From NCBI RefSeq assembly GCF_964204645.1, contig NC_134030.1:8430278-8494277 (forward strand): a stretch of 64,000 nucleotides of DNA. Reading direction: 5' to 3'. Position numbers and translations under genes: made by a program. Positions 47,831-60,600 of this stretch are shown piece after piece. This DNA comes from Tubulanus polymorphus (lineage: Eukaryota > Nemertea > Palaeonemertea > Tubulaniformes > Tubulanidae). The notes under the pieces were generated by a model. It searched no databases, was not told where the DNA came from, and saw nothing but the letters and a program-made list of their open reading frames with translations. How positions within the stretch are numbered: the first letter of the stretch is position 1; every line of letters begins with the position of its first letter.

Positions 47831-49116
47831 TAAAATGGCGCTGTAAAAATTTAATTTCTTTTACTTTTACAAACGTGCCAACCTGGTGATCGCAGCATTT
47901 TTACTTTTGTCTCAATTTACATTTTCGTTTAATGTTAGCTTTCTGCGAAATATTTGTGCCTGACTCAATGGATTGGAGTCTAGGAGATATGCTAACCGCC
48001 CCTAAGAGATGTAACATATATCGACTAATATATAGTGACTAATTGGAATCTATTGTGTTCGTTCGTGGAAATAATCCATAGAAAATAATCCGCATAAATT
48101 ACGCCGTCCGTTCAAGTTTATTTTCCATTATCGACCTCCTACGTACGAATTCCTGCTCATACGGAATAATATGAAGGCACTTTCGTTTCGAAACGAACGA
48201 AATTTCTTCACTCATTGTTTCAGACGGAACAAAAATATTTCAGCCCCCAAACGTGTCAACAAAACCGGTTTTTGATTTTGCATATTTACGACTTATATGG
48301 GCCAGACGCGAAATAATAGAGTTTTCAGCGGCTAAACTGGAATACCGTTTGAAAGCAAGTCCACGGCAGTTTCCAGTTCTAAGTGCACCGTATGAATATA
48401 TATCTATACACATATCACCTATGTATATCTATATATGTATTTCAAATTATATTCGTCACGATTTATACAGATGGTTTTTTTACGTGAATAATGATTATTA
48501 CGCGGGACGACTCGAATGTAAGCGTGTATACGCGTTGTGAGTGTGTGTCGTATACGTAGCTGTATGAGCGGCAAACCGATACTCTCCGGTAACTCTGTAC
48601 AGCTCTCCATCAAAAACATAATTGTAAGAGCATGAATATCGACAACCTCGATGTAATTGCGTTGTTGTGATGTTGGAACGCGTAGTTTATTGCGTTTCGT
48701 CCGATGTATATTAGAAACGAGTCGGGTAAGTACAATGTGCGACTTTATTTGTTTTTTTTGTCAATCGATGTTATTTTCTTGATTATGCACTTCAAGAAAA
48801 GAGATAGAAATGTCAGTTATTTAACAGTTAAACGAAGAAGAAAATAGACTTAATAGTCTCTAGTAATAGTGGCGATTTCGATATGACAATCTTATCACGG
48901 GGAATGTCTACTTTATACGTATTTCTACTGAAAATGGTTGATACGTCTTCCTCGATGTCGAAATACGCGCATTGGTAGGTTTATAATTTCCAAACAGTAA
49001 TAGACGATTGCCAGTGATAGCGTACCTATAAGGAAGCATTTTTGGAAAATAAAGGTAGAAACACCAGTTGATTTGTACATTTTTTTGATTTTCACCAGTG
49101 ACTTCAAAATATTAGA
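47831..49116. other. Intergenic and leader of PTB gene
   Basis: No gene seen from 47831 to about 49090. A TTTTCACCAG acceptor at 49098 suggests the PTB coding exon starts at 49099 after an upstream non-coding exon. Confidence 0.4.
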
Positions 49117-50223
49117 ATGACGGATACGGGAACGTTCGACTCCGCTGAAGACGATGGGTCGATTTTTTTCGAAGAACCAAGTGTTAACGACTTGACCGAA
49201 GATAATTCACCGGAGAGTCTGGAGGAGGTGCTGAAAAATCTCGAACTCAGTAATCTACGACCAAATAGAGAAATAGGCTTTCCGCCATCTGGTGTTAGTT
49301 CGGAAAGCGATGCCGACAGCAGCAGTGGCGCCACCTCTGCTAAGATCGAAGACGATTCGTCGTCTCGACGAGCTAGTGTCGACACGGGCAGTGTGCGGTC
49401 TCGAAATAGTAACGGATCGATAGTAAGCTCGGAGAAAATGGACGAAATCTGGGCCGTGGATTACGCCGCTGTCGTTCCCGGCCAGCAACGAGTCGACGGT
49501 ACAAATCCTGTTTCGATACTTAAGAAAACCACCGACGCCCAAGACAACGAACCAGTAAGCAAAAGATCGTCGCAAGTTTTCAAACGACCGATGAAAATTC
49601 TCGGTAACATCCGCCGCAGAAGCTTGACGAAGCTCGTCGGCAGCAAAGATCCGGTGACAACTCAGGAAAACTATATTGATTATTCTAAGATACAAGTTGA
49701 CAGCCTTCCGCAGCGTTTCGTGTGTAAATATCTAGGTTATAAACCGGTCCGTGGCCTACATGGTATCAAACACGTTCGCAATCAAATTGACATCCTCGTC
49801 GAACAGGTGACCAAACAAACGAAGGGCGAAGAGGTGCCCCTTGCTCAGCTTACAATCTGGGAAAAAGGCATTCAGATCAACGCACACCCGAGTACCAAAA
49901 ATCTGAACGTCGACAAATGCGTGCGTCCGATTGAGTTCGTTACGTTTTGTGTGCAGGATATCAAATATTTCAAAATCGTAGCGTTTATCTATATCACCGA
50001 AATGAGTAAAACGAGTAAGAAAGCTGAATGCCACGTTTACGTGTGCGACTCGCCGTATACAGCGCGACGGTTGGCGCTATCCGTCTCATTGGCGTTTCAA
50101 CGTTACGCCAAACGACTAGGCCAGAAACGGCCGAAAATGCAAGTGGACTTGCGAACCGTCGACGAAATCGAGCTAGATCTAAAAGCCGAATACGGCAAAG
50201 ATAAGGCGGACAGCGATGCATGA
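49117..50223 (+). CDS. PTB/PID-domain adaptor protein, intronless
   Basis: 368 residues from ATG 49117 to TGA. Residues 1-130 are acidic and Ser/Asp-rich, with likely phosphosites (RRASVDTGS, NGSIVSSE) and no fold. A basic stretch, KRPMKILGNIRRRSL (156-170), precedes a phosphotyrosine-binding-like domain (about 196-333). This has the typical strand 1 FVCKYLGY, strand GIQINAHP, the FVTFCVQDIKYFKIVAFIYI core and a C-terminal helix (ARRLALSVSLAFQRY). PTB domains bind NPxY-type peptides or phosphoinositides, so a cytosolic adaptor in receptor signalling or endocytosis is likely. The single coding exon and layout recall FAM43/PID1-type PTB proteins, but I cannot fix the subfamily. Neighbour 3' is the convergent VWA gene. 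Confidence 0.8.
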   Translation: MTDTGTFDSAEDDGSIFFEEPSVNDLTEDNSPESLEEVLKNLELSNLRPNREIGFPPSGVSSESDADSSSGATSAKIEDDSSSRRASVDTGSVRSRNSNGSIVSSEKMDEIWAVDYAAVVPGQQRVDGTNPVSILKKTTDAQDNEPVSKRSSQVFKRPMKILGNIRRRSLTKLVGSKDPVTTQENYIDYSKIQVDSLPQRFVCKYLGYKPVRGLHGIKHVRNQIDILVEQVTKQTKGEEVPLAQLTIWEKGIQINAHPSTKNLNVDKCVRPIEFVTFCVQDIKYFKIVAFIYITEMSKTSKKAECHVYVCDSPYTARRLALSVSLAFQRYAKRLGQKRPKMQVDLRTVDEIELDLKAEYGKDKADSDA

Positions 50224-51261
50224 TGATAAAATATCTATTTCGTGCCAGAGAAGATATTTTATTCGGTTCTTCAAGAAAAGTCATGGCGTACATTGGAAAG
50301 CTTAAACATGCTACATATTACTAATGACCAGATTTCCTTATGGAAAAGGTGTATTTCCATGTTATTTAATGTCTAAATGAAATTCCTAATTTTTCTCATT
50401 TTCAAAATATATTTGCCTCTAATAGCGTTAGAAAAGAGAATGTTTTCTCAAAAGCCCGATGACAAGAAATGTGTTACATTATAACTTACATGTTTTTACA
50501 TAACGATCATATAAAATACCATCACAAACAGAAAGTATTATTAATCGAAGTGTATATAGTACGCACATGAGCTTCTTTATTTATGTTAATCAAAATATGT
50601 CTCCGTTATTATCTATCTGTATAGAATATCGATTGTTATTTGTTTGTTTGTCTATTCACCATATAGATGATTATGCAATTATCTAAATAATCATTCACTG
50701 TCTATAACCAGAAATGATCACTAAATCGTTCAATTTCAAAAGATATTGAAGTATAGCCATTAATGCATCAGCCTGCTGTCTACACGCCCCCTCAGACATT
50801 CGACGCATATTCATTTTCCCAAAAACATGATCGGCCAGGCGTCACCATCCCCTGTGACAGTACCCCAAACAATATTCTTTGAAAACGAATAAGGGTGTCA
50901 TATCTGAAGCATCAATTTTAGACAGACATTCGTCCAGACTTCGCCATTCAAACGGTGATCGTCTGACGGGTCGGGTACGGACAGCAGATTGACAGCTGCG
51001 CAAGGGAAGGTCAATGGAGCCGATCTTATTTTCAGGAGCTAACCTTTACCTAAAGGATCGAAGGTTGAATGTGTGTGTAGGACACAAAGCAGCGATTTCG
51101 CTTACAATTGGTGGAACCATGGACTCTAAAAAGAATTTTGAATTCGTTTTAGAGTCCAAAATGGTGGAACGAGTATAAAGGCAGAATTCCACCGCAAACT
51201 TCACTCCCAGTCTTTAAAACCACGGTTTCATCATTCTCACCGCAGACTACGGACAGCTAAG
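50224..51261. other. 3' flank between convergent genes
   Basis: 3' untranslated sequence of the PTB gene and spacer. No AATAAA was found near the stop; ATATAAAATACC at about 50510 is a possible variant. A near-palindrome around GGACTCTAAAA..TTTTAGAGTCC (51121-51152) is present. No gene seen. Confidence 0.4.
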
Positions 51262-51515
51262 CGCATAAATGAAGAAATCCCACACTTCGAATTTTAAAAT
51301 TATACGATCAAATTTATTATAATGAAACCACAACGTTTCGGCTGTTGACTAACAGCCATCATCAGGTGGAATGACGATGATGGCTGTTAGTCAACAGCCG
51401 AAACGTTGTGGTTTCATTATAATAGATTTGATCGTGTAATTTTAAAATTCGAAGTTTGGGATTTCTTCATTTATCTACAGTATACACGGATTATAGTGTT
51501 AATTCGACAACTAGC
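51262..51515. repeat. ATCCCAC foldback element, complete palindrome
   Basis: Two inverted arms of about 100 bp (AAGAAATCCCACACTTCG at the left, CGAAGTTTGGGATTTCTT at the right) meet at GGTGGAATGACGATGATGG. Each arm contains GAAACGTTGTGGTTTCATTA. The right flank, CTACAGTATACACGGATTATAGTG, recurs in the half copy at 46.3 kb. Its right edge touches the stop codon of the VWA gene. Confidence 0.85.
51328..51369 (-). ncRNA. Hammerhead-ribozyme-like motif, minimal stem III
   Basis: Minus strand: CCAC-CTGATGA-T-GGCTGTT-AGTC-AACAGCC-GAAA-CGTT-GTGG. Stem I is CCAC/GTGG, stem II has 7 perfect pairs, and stem III is the ACGU self-complement. The mirror arm on the plus strand has ACGATGA in place of CTGATGA and is dead. 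Same one-base insertion after CUGANGA as the 46.3-kb copy. Confidence 0.5.
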
Positions 51516-53721
51516 TAAGCGCATGTCGCATCCAAGACGTTTTGCAAGGCGTTAGTTAAAAGTGAATAATCGCGATTAGTGACCACCACCGTTGGGATTT
51601 CATTATTCGATTCACTAAATGCGATAGTCCTAACGACAAGAAATTGCACCTTTTCCTGTCTGTATTTCGCTATGGTTTCGATCTCATTTTCGGTGAGAGT
51701 ATTAACACTAGGCTGTGAAATAATGACGATATTTCGACTGGTTGCAACTATTTCCGTTTTCAAGGCGTCGAGACCGTGTTGTAAATTTGATATACCATCG
51801 TCAGCCTAAAATGATAGATTACTGATATCGTTAGTCTGGCAGCAAATGCTAATCGAGACTCAATATTTGCCGACAGAAGATTTATTCTATGAAAGAGAAG
51901 TTGCCTTACGACGAAAGGAACATACATCTTAGCAAAAATACATACGTTGAAATAAGATAAAAACCAACTATGTACAAATTAAAAGAATTATGAAATCGAG
52001 AATTTGACAGAATTTGAATTTAAAATACACCTGACGATGATCTCTAGGGTGAGAGCGAAACGTCGACTATTTTATATCTTTTGAAGAAATAAATTCTCGA
52101 TATTAATATTCTTTTAATTTGCACATAGTGGGTTTTAATCTTATTATCCGTTCACCACGTTGAGTGTGGTTATTGTCCTAATACATATATAGAATGTTTT
52201 CGATTTGAAATATTATTTGTAGTTTTTACTAACTCACCGCTGTGATGGGCGAGAAAGATCTAGAGTAATCAACACCCGCACACGTGGTCTTGAACAGTTT
52301 CTCACAATTTACGTTAGAATACTTGAAATATGACCAAGTGAAGGCGTCGACCTGCGGCTTCATATCGTAACAAGTTTCCATCATCATTAACGCGAGGTGT
52401 AGAGGGGTCGCTGACCACGGTTCGCTGCGGTAGTTTCCGTCGATGAGCACGATCAGATTCACTTCAGTCCAAGAACCAAGTTCAACGCAACCTGTCGTAA
52501 AATGTTTTACTTTTTGACGAAATAAGAAATTCCAGAAGGATTTAATCATTGTTACATTTCATTCATTTCTCATTGAAAACTGTTGACACACATATTTCGG
52601 TTATCGTAATTTTTGTATGAAAAATTCGCGTATGAATGATGAAATGTACGGCCTTTCAAACTTTGGTTTAATTTTAGATTAAGCTTGAGTGAATGCTATT
52701 CAAAAGGAAGATTTATATACTTACTCGGAGTAGACGTGGAAGGTTGAATGGTTTGACTCGGTGCAGCAAGATCACCTGAAATTTTGTAGGCGGGTTTTTA
52801 GTACATACGTATATATATATAGTTTTGTAAAAACTTGATAATAAATCAAAGCAAATTTCAAAGCGCTTCAAAATGATTAAATGATTACATGAGATATTAA
52901 TCTGCCGGTCCAGATGATGCATGTCTACTACCATTAACAAGGGGTGAGTGTAACAGATTTTTGAAGTTACCTCTGGGCTAGCCAACTTTCACTTCATTAG
53001 TAAACTAAAGCAATTTGTGCTTGAGATACTTACCTGCTGCTGAGCATATTTCCTGGAGAACTTTGTCAGCTGTTTCGGCAGTGTTTTTGGAAGTCATTTC
53101 GAAAGTCGCGTTACTCATACGATGGATTACCGTACGCCGCACTGAACCAACGCCAACCACCATCAGCCGATAACCGAGCTTAACCAACTTGTCTCGTTCG
53201 GCAAAGGTCTCCACTCGATATGCCGACCAACCGTTGTAAATCAGCACAACTTGCTTCAATACGGACACATCGGCTCGCATGCCATGTACTGTATCCAGTA
53301 TTTTTTCGCGAACGTACGCCAACGGCTTGTTCGAGAAACTCATCGTTCCATGGGGTTTTACTTTGGCATTTACGCTGGCAATCGACTCTTCGACGCTTTG
53401 AGAGGTAAACGTCTTCAAGGTGAACACGTCTCGAATATCGGAGTAGGCAGAGAAAGTCACAACTGCGTACTGGAAGCCATGCAGGCCCGTAGGCACATTC
53501 TGGTTGCCGATTACGTCGACAATGAACTTCTTAGCTACCGGCACGTTCTCGTATTCGAATACCATGGACGTATCGACAACGAAAACAACATCCGCTTTTC
53601 GTTTCGAGCAATCGACCACCAAAGCCTCAGTTACGCCAATATTGGACGCCACAAAAAGAACTACCACAATCTCCAAAAACCGTTTTCCCATTTTTCCTTT
53701 TTTTAAAGAAAGTAAACACAT
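51515..53721 (-). CDS. Secreted von Willebrand factor A protein
   Basis: Four exons: 53721-53034, 52775-52725, 52491-52238 and 51805-51515, all GT-AG and in phase; 427 residues. ATG 53691 is an alternative start that gives a tidier signal peptide (MGKRFLEIVVVLFVASNIG). VWA domain 1 (KRKADVVFVVDTSMVF through IYNGWSAYR to KLGYRLMVVGVGS) is clear. Its metal site is degraded: DTSMV replaces DxSxS, and NGWS stands where DGxS is usual. Exon 2 is a short Ser/Thr/Pro linker. Exons 3-4 form a second, diverged VWA-like half (VNLIVLIDGNYRSEPWSATPL, NIVIISQPSVNT, VQFLVVRT). No membrane anchor, so probably extracellular. Function unknown; such proteins usually mediate adhesion or matrix contacts. Confidence 0.82.
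51955..52180 (+). repeat. Foldback/hammerhead family copy in VWA intron 3
   Basis: Arms AATTAAAAGAATTATGAAAT and ATTAATATTCTTTTAATT are inverted around the core, followed by GTGGGTTTTAATCTTATTAT and CCGTTCACCACGTTGAGTGTGG. The last two blocks recur after the copy at 63.2 kb, showing one family. Confidence 0.8.
52024..52075 (+). ncRNA. Hammerhead-ribozyme-like motif
   Basis: CTGACGA (52031-52037), an extra T, hairpin GATCTC-TAGGGT-GAGAGC (one mismatch), GAAA (52057) and CGTC. The outer part of stem I pairs AAAATA with TATTTT, with a two-base mismatch inside. CUGACGA satisfies the CUGANGA consensus. Stem III is only ACGU. Confidence 0.45.
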
Positions 53722-56700
53722 TTTGAAAAACACATTGAGAAATGTCGTTTAAATAGCATTTCAAATAAATTCAATATGAATAGAAATTTAATTACGGACG
53801 ATCCGAACGTTTTAGTAAAAATGCGTTCACAATTTCAATCTTTTCAAACTTCGCGAGTCACATTCAATCGATAGAATTAAGATAGAATTATTTTAGTTTC
53901 TTTCAACACATCATTCTTACCTCGAGATATTGAAAATGTCTCCATCGTGCCTTAGCTTTGGATAATAGCGGACCGACCAGCCGTTAGGATGTAATGAATG
54001 AAGTGTTCAGATTTTGTAGATTTTTGCAATCGATACAGCTGTATTGTATACATATACACGTACATACGATTCATTGTTTTGGGGGGATATATCATATTCG
54101 TTCGTGACTGAAATGCTCATTTGATATCACTTAAAACTAATTGATTTCTTCAGTAACCTATCCCACTAGAAAAACATCTCCCATTTCATTGGAATATATC
54201 ATTACCAGCCAGTTTATTGTCGAAAACAAGTAGTTCAAATTCGATAATTTTCAACATTTGCTTTGCACTTATCTAGATTTCGACTATGTAGCCCTTTTAA
54301 CGCTCGTGTCCAGTGTATTGCGTAATAGGACCTACGAAAGTTCAACCAATAAACTACTAAATGTGAACATGCAGGTTCGGATCCCGAGTCTAGGGAAGAA
54401 GTGCCCACTTCAGAAATCATGGGCCTTTTTGCCAAGCATCGCCGCAATTTCGTTGCTCTAGTACTCAATTATATTCTGGAACTGAAGACAGTCAAAATTG
54501 CTACAACGACATTTGAAAGTCTCTCAGTTGTTCAAGCATAATTCAAATTTATCGGAAAAAAAATATATTCAGTCCGAAATTTTAGAGGGTGGAAGTATTA
54601 AAAGTTCTTAAAGAATTAAGGGGTGTCCGAACCACCAATGACTAGTGGATCGTCATCATCTTTTTCACAGAGAGCATCGATTAAATGCTTTTATCACTAT
54701 AAACGCAAACGCATGACACCGATATGTGTGAGTTTTCAAACTACAGAAAACAACAGATGTGTATCCGTCTGTGCATAAATAGGTGGAGTCCGCGTTCGTC
54801 ATGTATGTAAACTGGGTTAATTTGTGAGATCTAACGCCGCGCGCTCGACTGTATTCAAATACGCACCGTAATCGATATCTATTCCCGTAAAATGGCCGTT
54901 GTAATAAATGAAAAGAGTTTATCAATACACTTACTCTGATTTTTCAAAGATGAAGGCCCAATATAACTTAAAATCTAAATGAATTATGTTCACACCTTTC
55001 ATCGCTATAGATAAAAGAAAACGAAATCGAATAAATTGCTGAATTGAGTAGCGCGAGTTGAAGCGAGAGAATTTATCGGCGGTGAATATCATATCGATTC
55101 ATTAACAAGATGTGATGTTAATACGGGGCTCTGGAGAAAAAGCTTATAACCAAATATCGGCTTAAAACAGTTATTGCTGCACTACATTATATCGAAGTGC
55201 ATGTTATCCGATATGAATTACTTTATTGGATATGAATTTCTCTAAAGATTATCACGTTTGCGACGAAAGCACGCTCAGCGAGGTTACGCAAAAGTACGAT
55301 TTACTGCGAGGCTAAACTAAGCAGATTTTAGATTTAGCTTTGATGTACAACGCTTAATTTCGCTTACTTGAAGAAACGTCAGTATAGGAGCTGTAAAATT
55401 AAGTATCGCGACTCATCTAGAAGCGTTTTATGTTAATGGCACCCGATAAACTTCTCTATGAATTTAAGGATTATATCATTCTTCCAAATAATCTGTAGCT
55501 ACGATTTACAGGGGGTATAGTATCTGTAAGATTGAAGATTGTATACATAAGTAAAGGCATTGCAGGACTAAACAGTTCCGATAGGCTTGGTCGAACGTGA
55601 ATGGAGTGTACTTGAACAAAACTCGGACCACGGAATTCCATTGGAAATCTATTTCTTGTCGGGCCATATTGAGAAGTCTATAAACTTAGTCTATAAGATT
55701 TTGGCTCGGCTCACCTCTACAGCGGAAATTCGTGGAGACATATTTTCAAGGGAAATATATTTTAGGTCACACAACGGTAAGTTCTAGGCTACAATTTTCA
55801 CTACTACGTACGTATACGAATATAACGAAAAGATATTCGGTTACTATTTTGTTAGCTTACCACAAAAAAATCTATGTCACATTTCTAATATTTGATTAAA
55901 ATTAGAATATTCGCTTTTACTAAACAAATCTTAAGAATCCTAGTTACTCCCACCCTTCTTCAGTCTAAAATTGAATTTTAGAATTGAATTTTAGACTGAA
56001 TAAGGGTGGTTAGCAACCACCCGAAATATTACTAGTATTTCAAATGAATTTTTAGTCAGTATATTGAATTCATTTATCGTTGGATTTTACTCGTATTGTT
56101 CTATCCAAATATTGCGATCTACTGATTTTTAAATGTCCATGTCAAAATTAGAAAAGAAACCCGAACTTCTATTGATACGGAGGGCATTATCAATCGTCGA
56201 CCTCACTGCATCCTCACGGTGACATTTCACATTACGATGTGCTGCCATTTTATTATGCTGGTGCAATGAAGAGAAAAAAAGTTGATCAAAATCTCGGTAT
56301 TAATATTTAACTCAATGGGAGAACTGCGATCGATATGAAAATGTTTTGAATGTCTTGTTTCAGAGCCAGTGCAGTTGATTATCTTGTACTTAGAAAGTGG
56401 TATGTTTATGTCAGTGTTTAGCTCCGTGTCGCTAGACGTTCGGTCTGAGGAAAATCATAGACAAAATCTGTTTGCTGTATATCGTCTTTTGTTTGCAATT
56501 GTGTCAGATGTTGAAATGTAGCCCAGCTGTGTCAGTTCGTCACGGTACAATAAAATGGTATTTTATACGCTCTCAATGTGGCCTGTAAGATAATCTATAG
56601 CAATATCTAACAACTATAATGTCCCCCGTGAAACCAGTTTCATTGTAACTGGTGAATACTGCCCTTGCTTCGAAATACATAAAGGGGTATGCGACGCGAT

Positions 56701-57673
56701 ATTCTCTCATAAACGCGAAGAACGTTATCCAAACTGGCTTAGTGGATTTAGATAGAATTTGATATAAACTACAAAACTCTGATTCAAAATGGCGAAGCGC
56801 CTCAGTAGTATTATAGTAGACGTTGTTAAACAAGGTGGTATGGGGTCACCAACACCCCTCCGGCAATACGACTGGTAAGACATATACGGACGGTCTGACG
56901 TCTGGTTAGATTAGCCTTCTTCCATTCATCATTTCAAGGAGCCGATTACGTTTCTGAGTCCGATCGTGAGGTTTTCATTTGGCCCCTTGGACTATGTTAG
57001 TTAGATTGAATTTGATATGTACACGTAAATCTATATCAGTAATCATAAGAAAATTGCGTTTCATTTAGACAAAGATTGCTAGTGCAGAAAGAATATTACG
57101 AGCTTCTTATTATGCGAACGCCCATTTGGCGAGTGAGGTTCTTATCTTTGCGAGGAGGATAAATATTTCATGCATTCAAAATATTCACGCGAGTTTCATG
57201 CATCAGTCTGAGTGATAAATGTGTGATCAAGTTGTATTAGTCGGAAACATGTTCCTCGGTAACATGTGGGCTAGCCATGCGGGTACAAACAAAAGCCCTT
57301 TAACAGTTATATAAGTATATGTTATACCAAACCCAATAAATCTCATTTTCCAACTGGTCACGCATTTTCGATATTTCGCTTTTAACAAATTCACGATCGT
57401 TCACATTGGTTTGGTACATCTTGGTTTGGACATTTGAACTCGTCAGTTTCAGGATTTCAGAGAGATTCAAGTATTATCGAGATCTACGTAAACCTTAAAC
57501 GCAAAAGTAACATACATGTTAACATGTTTTGGTTGTGGGTTTCAATTACGATGTTCACCAGCAAGCCCGTCGCATGATTCTTAAAAGTCATTGAAGGGTG
57601 TAATTTCTCATTCTCATATTCAGTTGTTATTTTTTTCAATAATTCTTTTTTTAGGAACCAAGAAGCGGACGAT
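53722..57673. other. Intergenic and upstream of ITPR-like gene
   Basis: No complete gene. A plus segment ending at donor CACAACG|GTAAGT (55787) stays open for about 65 codons (contains REWSVLEQNSDHGIPLEIYF) and could be an orphan exon; its phase does not join the ITPR-like gene. The acceptor TTTTTTTAG at 57654 suggests that gene has an upstream leader exon, which I cannot place. Confidence 0.35.
55930..56045. repeat. Foldback repeat, hammerhead-layout relic
   Basis: TTTTAGACTGAA occurs inverted on both sides of AATTGAATTTTAGAATTGAA. The plus arm reads CTGAATA-A-GGGTGGTT-AGC-AACCACCC-GAAATATT, the same layout (core, one extra base, perfect stem II, GAAA) as the hammerhead-like copies but with the G8 position lost. 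Probably an inactive relative. Confidence 0.5.
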
Positions 57674-60600
57674 ATGCAGGACGGAGAAAGTCCGTTTCTT
57701 CTCATTGGGGATGAGATAACGCTCTATTGCGTCGATCCCGATGGATATGTTTTTAGTGACGAATCATGGTATGATTTAACAAAAAAGATTCAATTTACAA
57801 TATGAAATATTTCTGAAATCTGTTTTTACAATATTCCTTAGGCCGGTTCAATAGACTAGTAGATGTATTGAAATTAACCCGCGGTTAACTGCATTCACTG
57901 TCAATATTGAATTAACCCCTGGGCAATGATACCAGTTAGTTTATCAAAGTTAAACCAATTCCAATTTCCAGCAAAAATGTTTTATAGGGATATATGACCT
58001 ACACCACATAGAAAATCGGCTATATTCATCGGATATACTACGTATTACCTGTGGCAGGTCTACTAAATTCTTAATTGACAATGGTTACCACTTTAAGGTT
58101 CTTGTCAAGAACCCTAATGTCTCGAAGAACCCACAATCTGCATTCTACTTTGCTGAAGAACCTTATAGCCTCACCAAGAACCCCTGGGTTCTTCGAAGAA
58201 CCCCGAACCCATTGTTCTAAGAATGTATAAAACCAGCCCATTTTGTTTAGTTGTATTAGGTTTGCAAGTCTTTGGGCCATACATGTTCTATACGAGACAC
58301 ATATTAAGAATGTCGATATTCTGTCTTATTAACAAACGATTATTGACGACCTACTAAAACTCGAGGCATTTCAAAATTAACAAAAACGTTCATTCGGCTA
58401 CGATCAATAACACTCGTGTTTTTCGTTTCAATATTTCAGTTCAGCAAAAGACGGCCTGACAATCTTTAACAAACAAGACAGAAAAAAACCGAAGAATATT
58501 TCAAATCCTCATGGTGCGTTTTTGTAGTTGAATTCAGCGAATTCTGGGAATTAACCGGCTTAATATTGATACTGATTGCCACCATTAAAAATCTTTATGT
58601 AATGAAATGATATTCAAAACATCGTCCAAAAGAAGCACAGTTTTTCCCCATTCCGAACTGGATGAATCAACCAAAGTAACATCATACATTTATTACCAAG
58701 TCTTCTGTTCTCACGCTAATTTTTATCCGGAATGAATGCCTACTTCATCAACATCCATAAAATTACCATTAGAAATGATTGTTTTATTATCGTGTTATAT
58801 CTCGTAGCGTGCATGTTTCAAGTAAGCATTCAGAACAGATATAAACTGAACAAAAAAGCGAGGAATATACAGAAAAAAGCTCTTGGAGAATCCGATAGAG
58901 CTGTCACTATTGCGCAGGTATATATGTACTGGCGGATATTGTTTCATCGTGAAATGACTTTTCCATCTAAACGACTGAAATGGTATATTTCTTTTTTCTC
59001 AATTTAGGATTCGGCGAAGGCAGAACATCAAGATAATGTAGCAGAATATAACCGTAATATCGGAAAAATTGTCAAATACGGTCAAGTTGTTCAGGCAAGA
59101 AATTCTAATGATGGAATTTAGATATTATTACCGTACACATGAAAAAGGAATCGTAATCGAATGCGTAATCAAATTCAATTTTAGCTACGGCACTTGTTTA
59201 CGGGAAAATACGTTCATGTGAGCTCAACGCAGGGCAGTGTCCGGGACAAAAACAATATGAAAGTCATTCTCTCCGAGCACAACGCTAAACACGCCCAGTT
59301 CCGAATACATTCCAGATATAAAGTCAAAGTCGAAGGAGACAATGTGAGCATATATCACACACCCATGCATATAAATGAATTAGTAAACAAAGTACAGCAA
59401 AGAAAATGTAATGTCTGAAATCTAGGCAAAAATACGTACGTAAAATTACTCTTGAAATAGAACGCCATAATGAGTTAACGAATGGTATGAATTTAGTATC
59501 GTATACATACATTATTATTTCATGGTCTACATCATGTTATATCATCTCTTATGATAAAAAAAAAAGAAATCATAAAACCAGTGTTTGTATCTCGTTCTTT
59601 AGTCCAAATTTCAATTTGAATTATGACTATGAAACCTATATGGATTTATGAATACTAATATGAAAAAACCCGAAAGTACGGAATGCGGTGAATTTATTTA
59701 AAAAGATAGAAAGACAAACCCATGGAGATGACATGTTTTTTTCTTTTGGATTCTCAGGTGCAGTATCGTGATATCGTAGTTTTTGAGAGTGTAAAATCTC
59801 CTGGACAGTTTCTACACTCAAGCGCACCGTGGGAGATTTATCCCGGGTTCACAGGGTAAAATACGTTTTCAATACTATGAAAAATCTTAATGCATGTACG
59901 TATACGCATAAAACGATTTATTTCGTGTTGCAGATCAGAGCTGAATCTGGGCATCGAAAGAACAGGATTCGTACTACACAAATGTTACAGCCCTAAACCA
60001 GGTGAAAATGACCTCATACGAGTAAGTCACTCCGCCATTTTTGCTCAATAGTACTTGACTATTTGCAATAGAATTAACGCATTCTTTCGAATTTTTTCTA
60101 CAGAGCGGTTCTATGTTCCGTTTATTCCATCGTGAACTGGAGGCATATCTTATGACGGATGGACTTTTTGTGGATGGCTCGATCCTAACGACCGGTTAGT
60201 GCAGTAGTTCTGAATGAGACTGGTAGACTGATATAAATCTCAGTATTCAACCTACAGTTGATTATGTTATTTTCGTTTCTCTGATAATGGGTTTTTTAGA
60301 TAGAAGTCCGAAACTGTCAGAATGGAATAAATTATCAATTTAAAGTGGGTTTTGTTATTTAGTTTGAACGAATCTACGGGATAAACTGCTTAATGTCATT
60401 AGCACTCCATACCCATAGAAGGCTTCATCTGCACTATATCATGTTATTACCAATCATGATAATAAATAATTTACAGAAATAACTCGTATGTATATTTTCT
60501 ATTTCATCTGAAGATATGTCAAGTGTAGTCGAAAAAGCTGATATGATTGGACTTGCCGATGGAGGTGAGATATGCGTTGGATCGGTGCTATTTGCTACGA

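Noticed and set aside
49255-49695. 146-codon minus frame opposite the PTB gene
   Set aside because: Antisense shadow of the PTB-domain coding frame; no domain, and the plus frame has clear protein features.
55587-55787. Exon of the ITPR-like gene upstream of 57674
   Set aside because: It has a strong donor but ends in phase 1, while the 57655 acceptor would need phase 2; the ATG at 57674 already matches the family's N-terminus.
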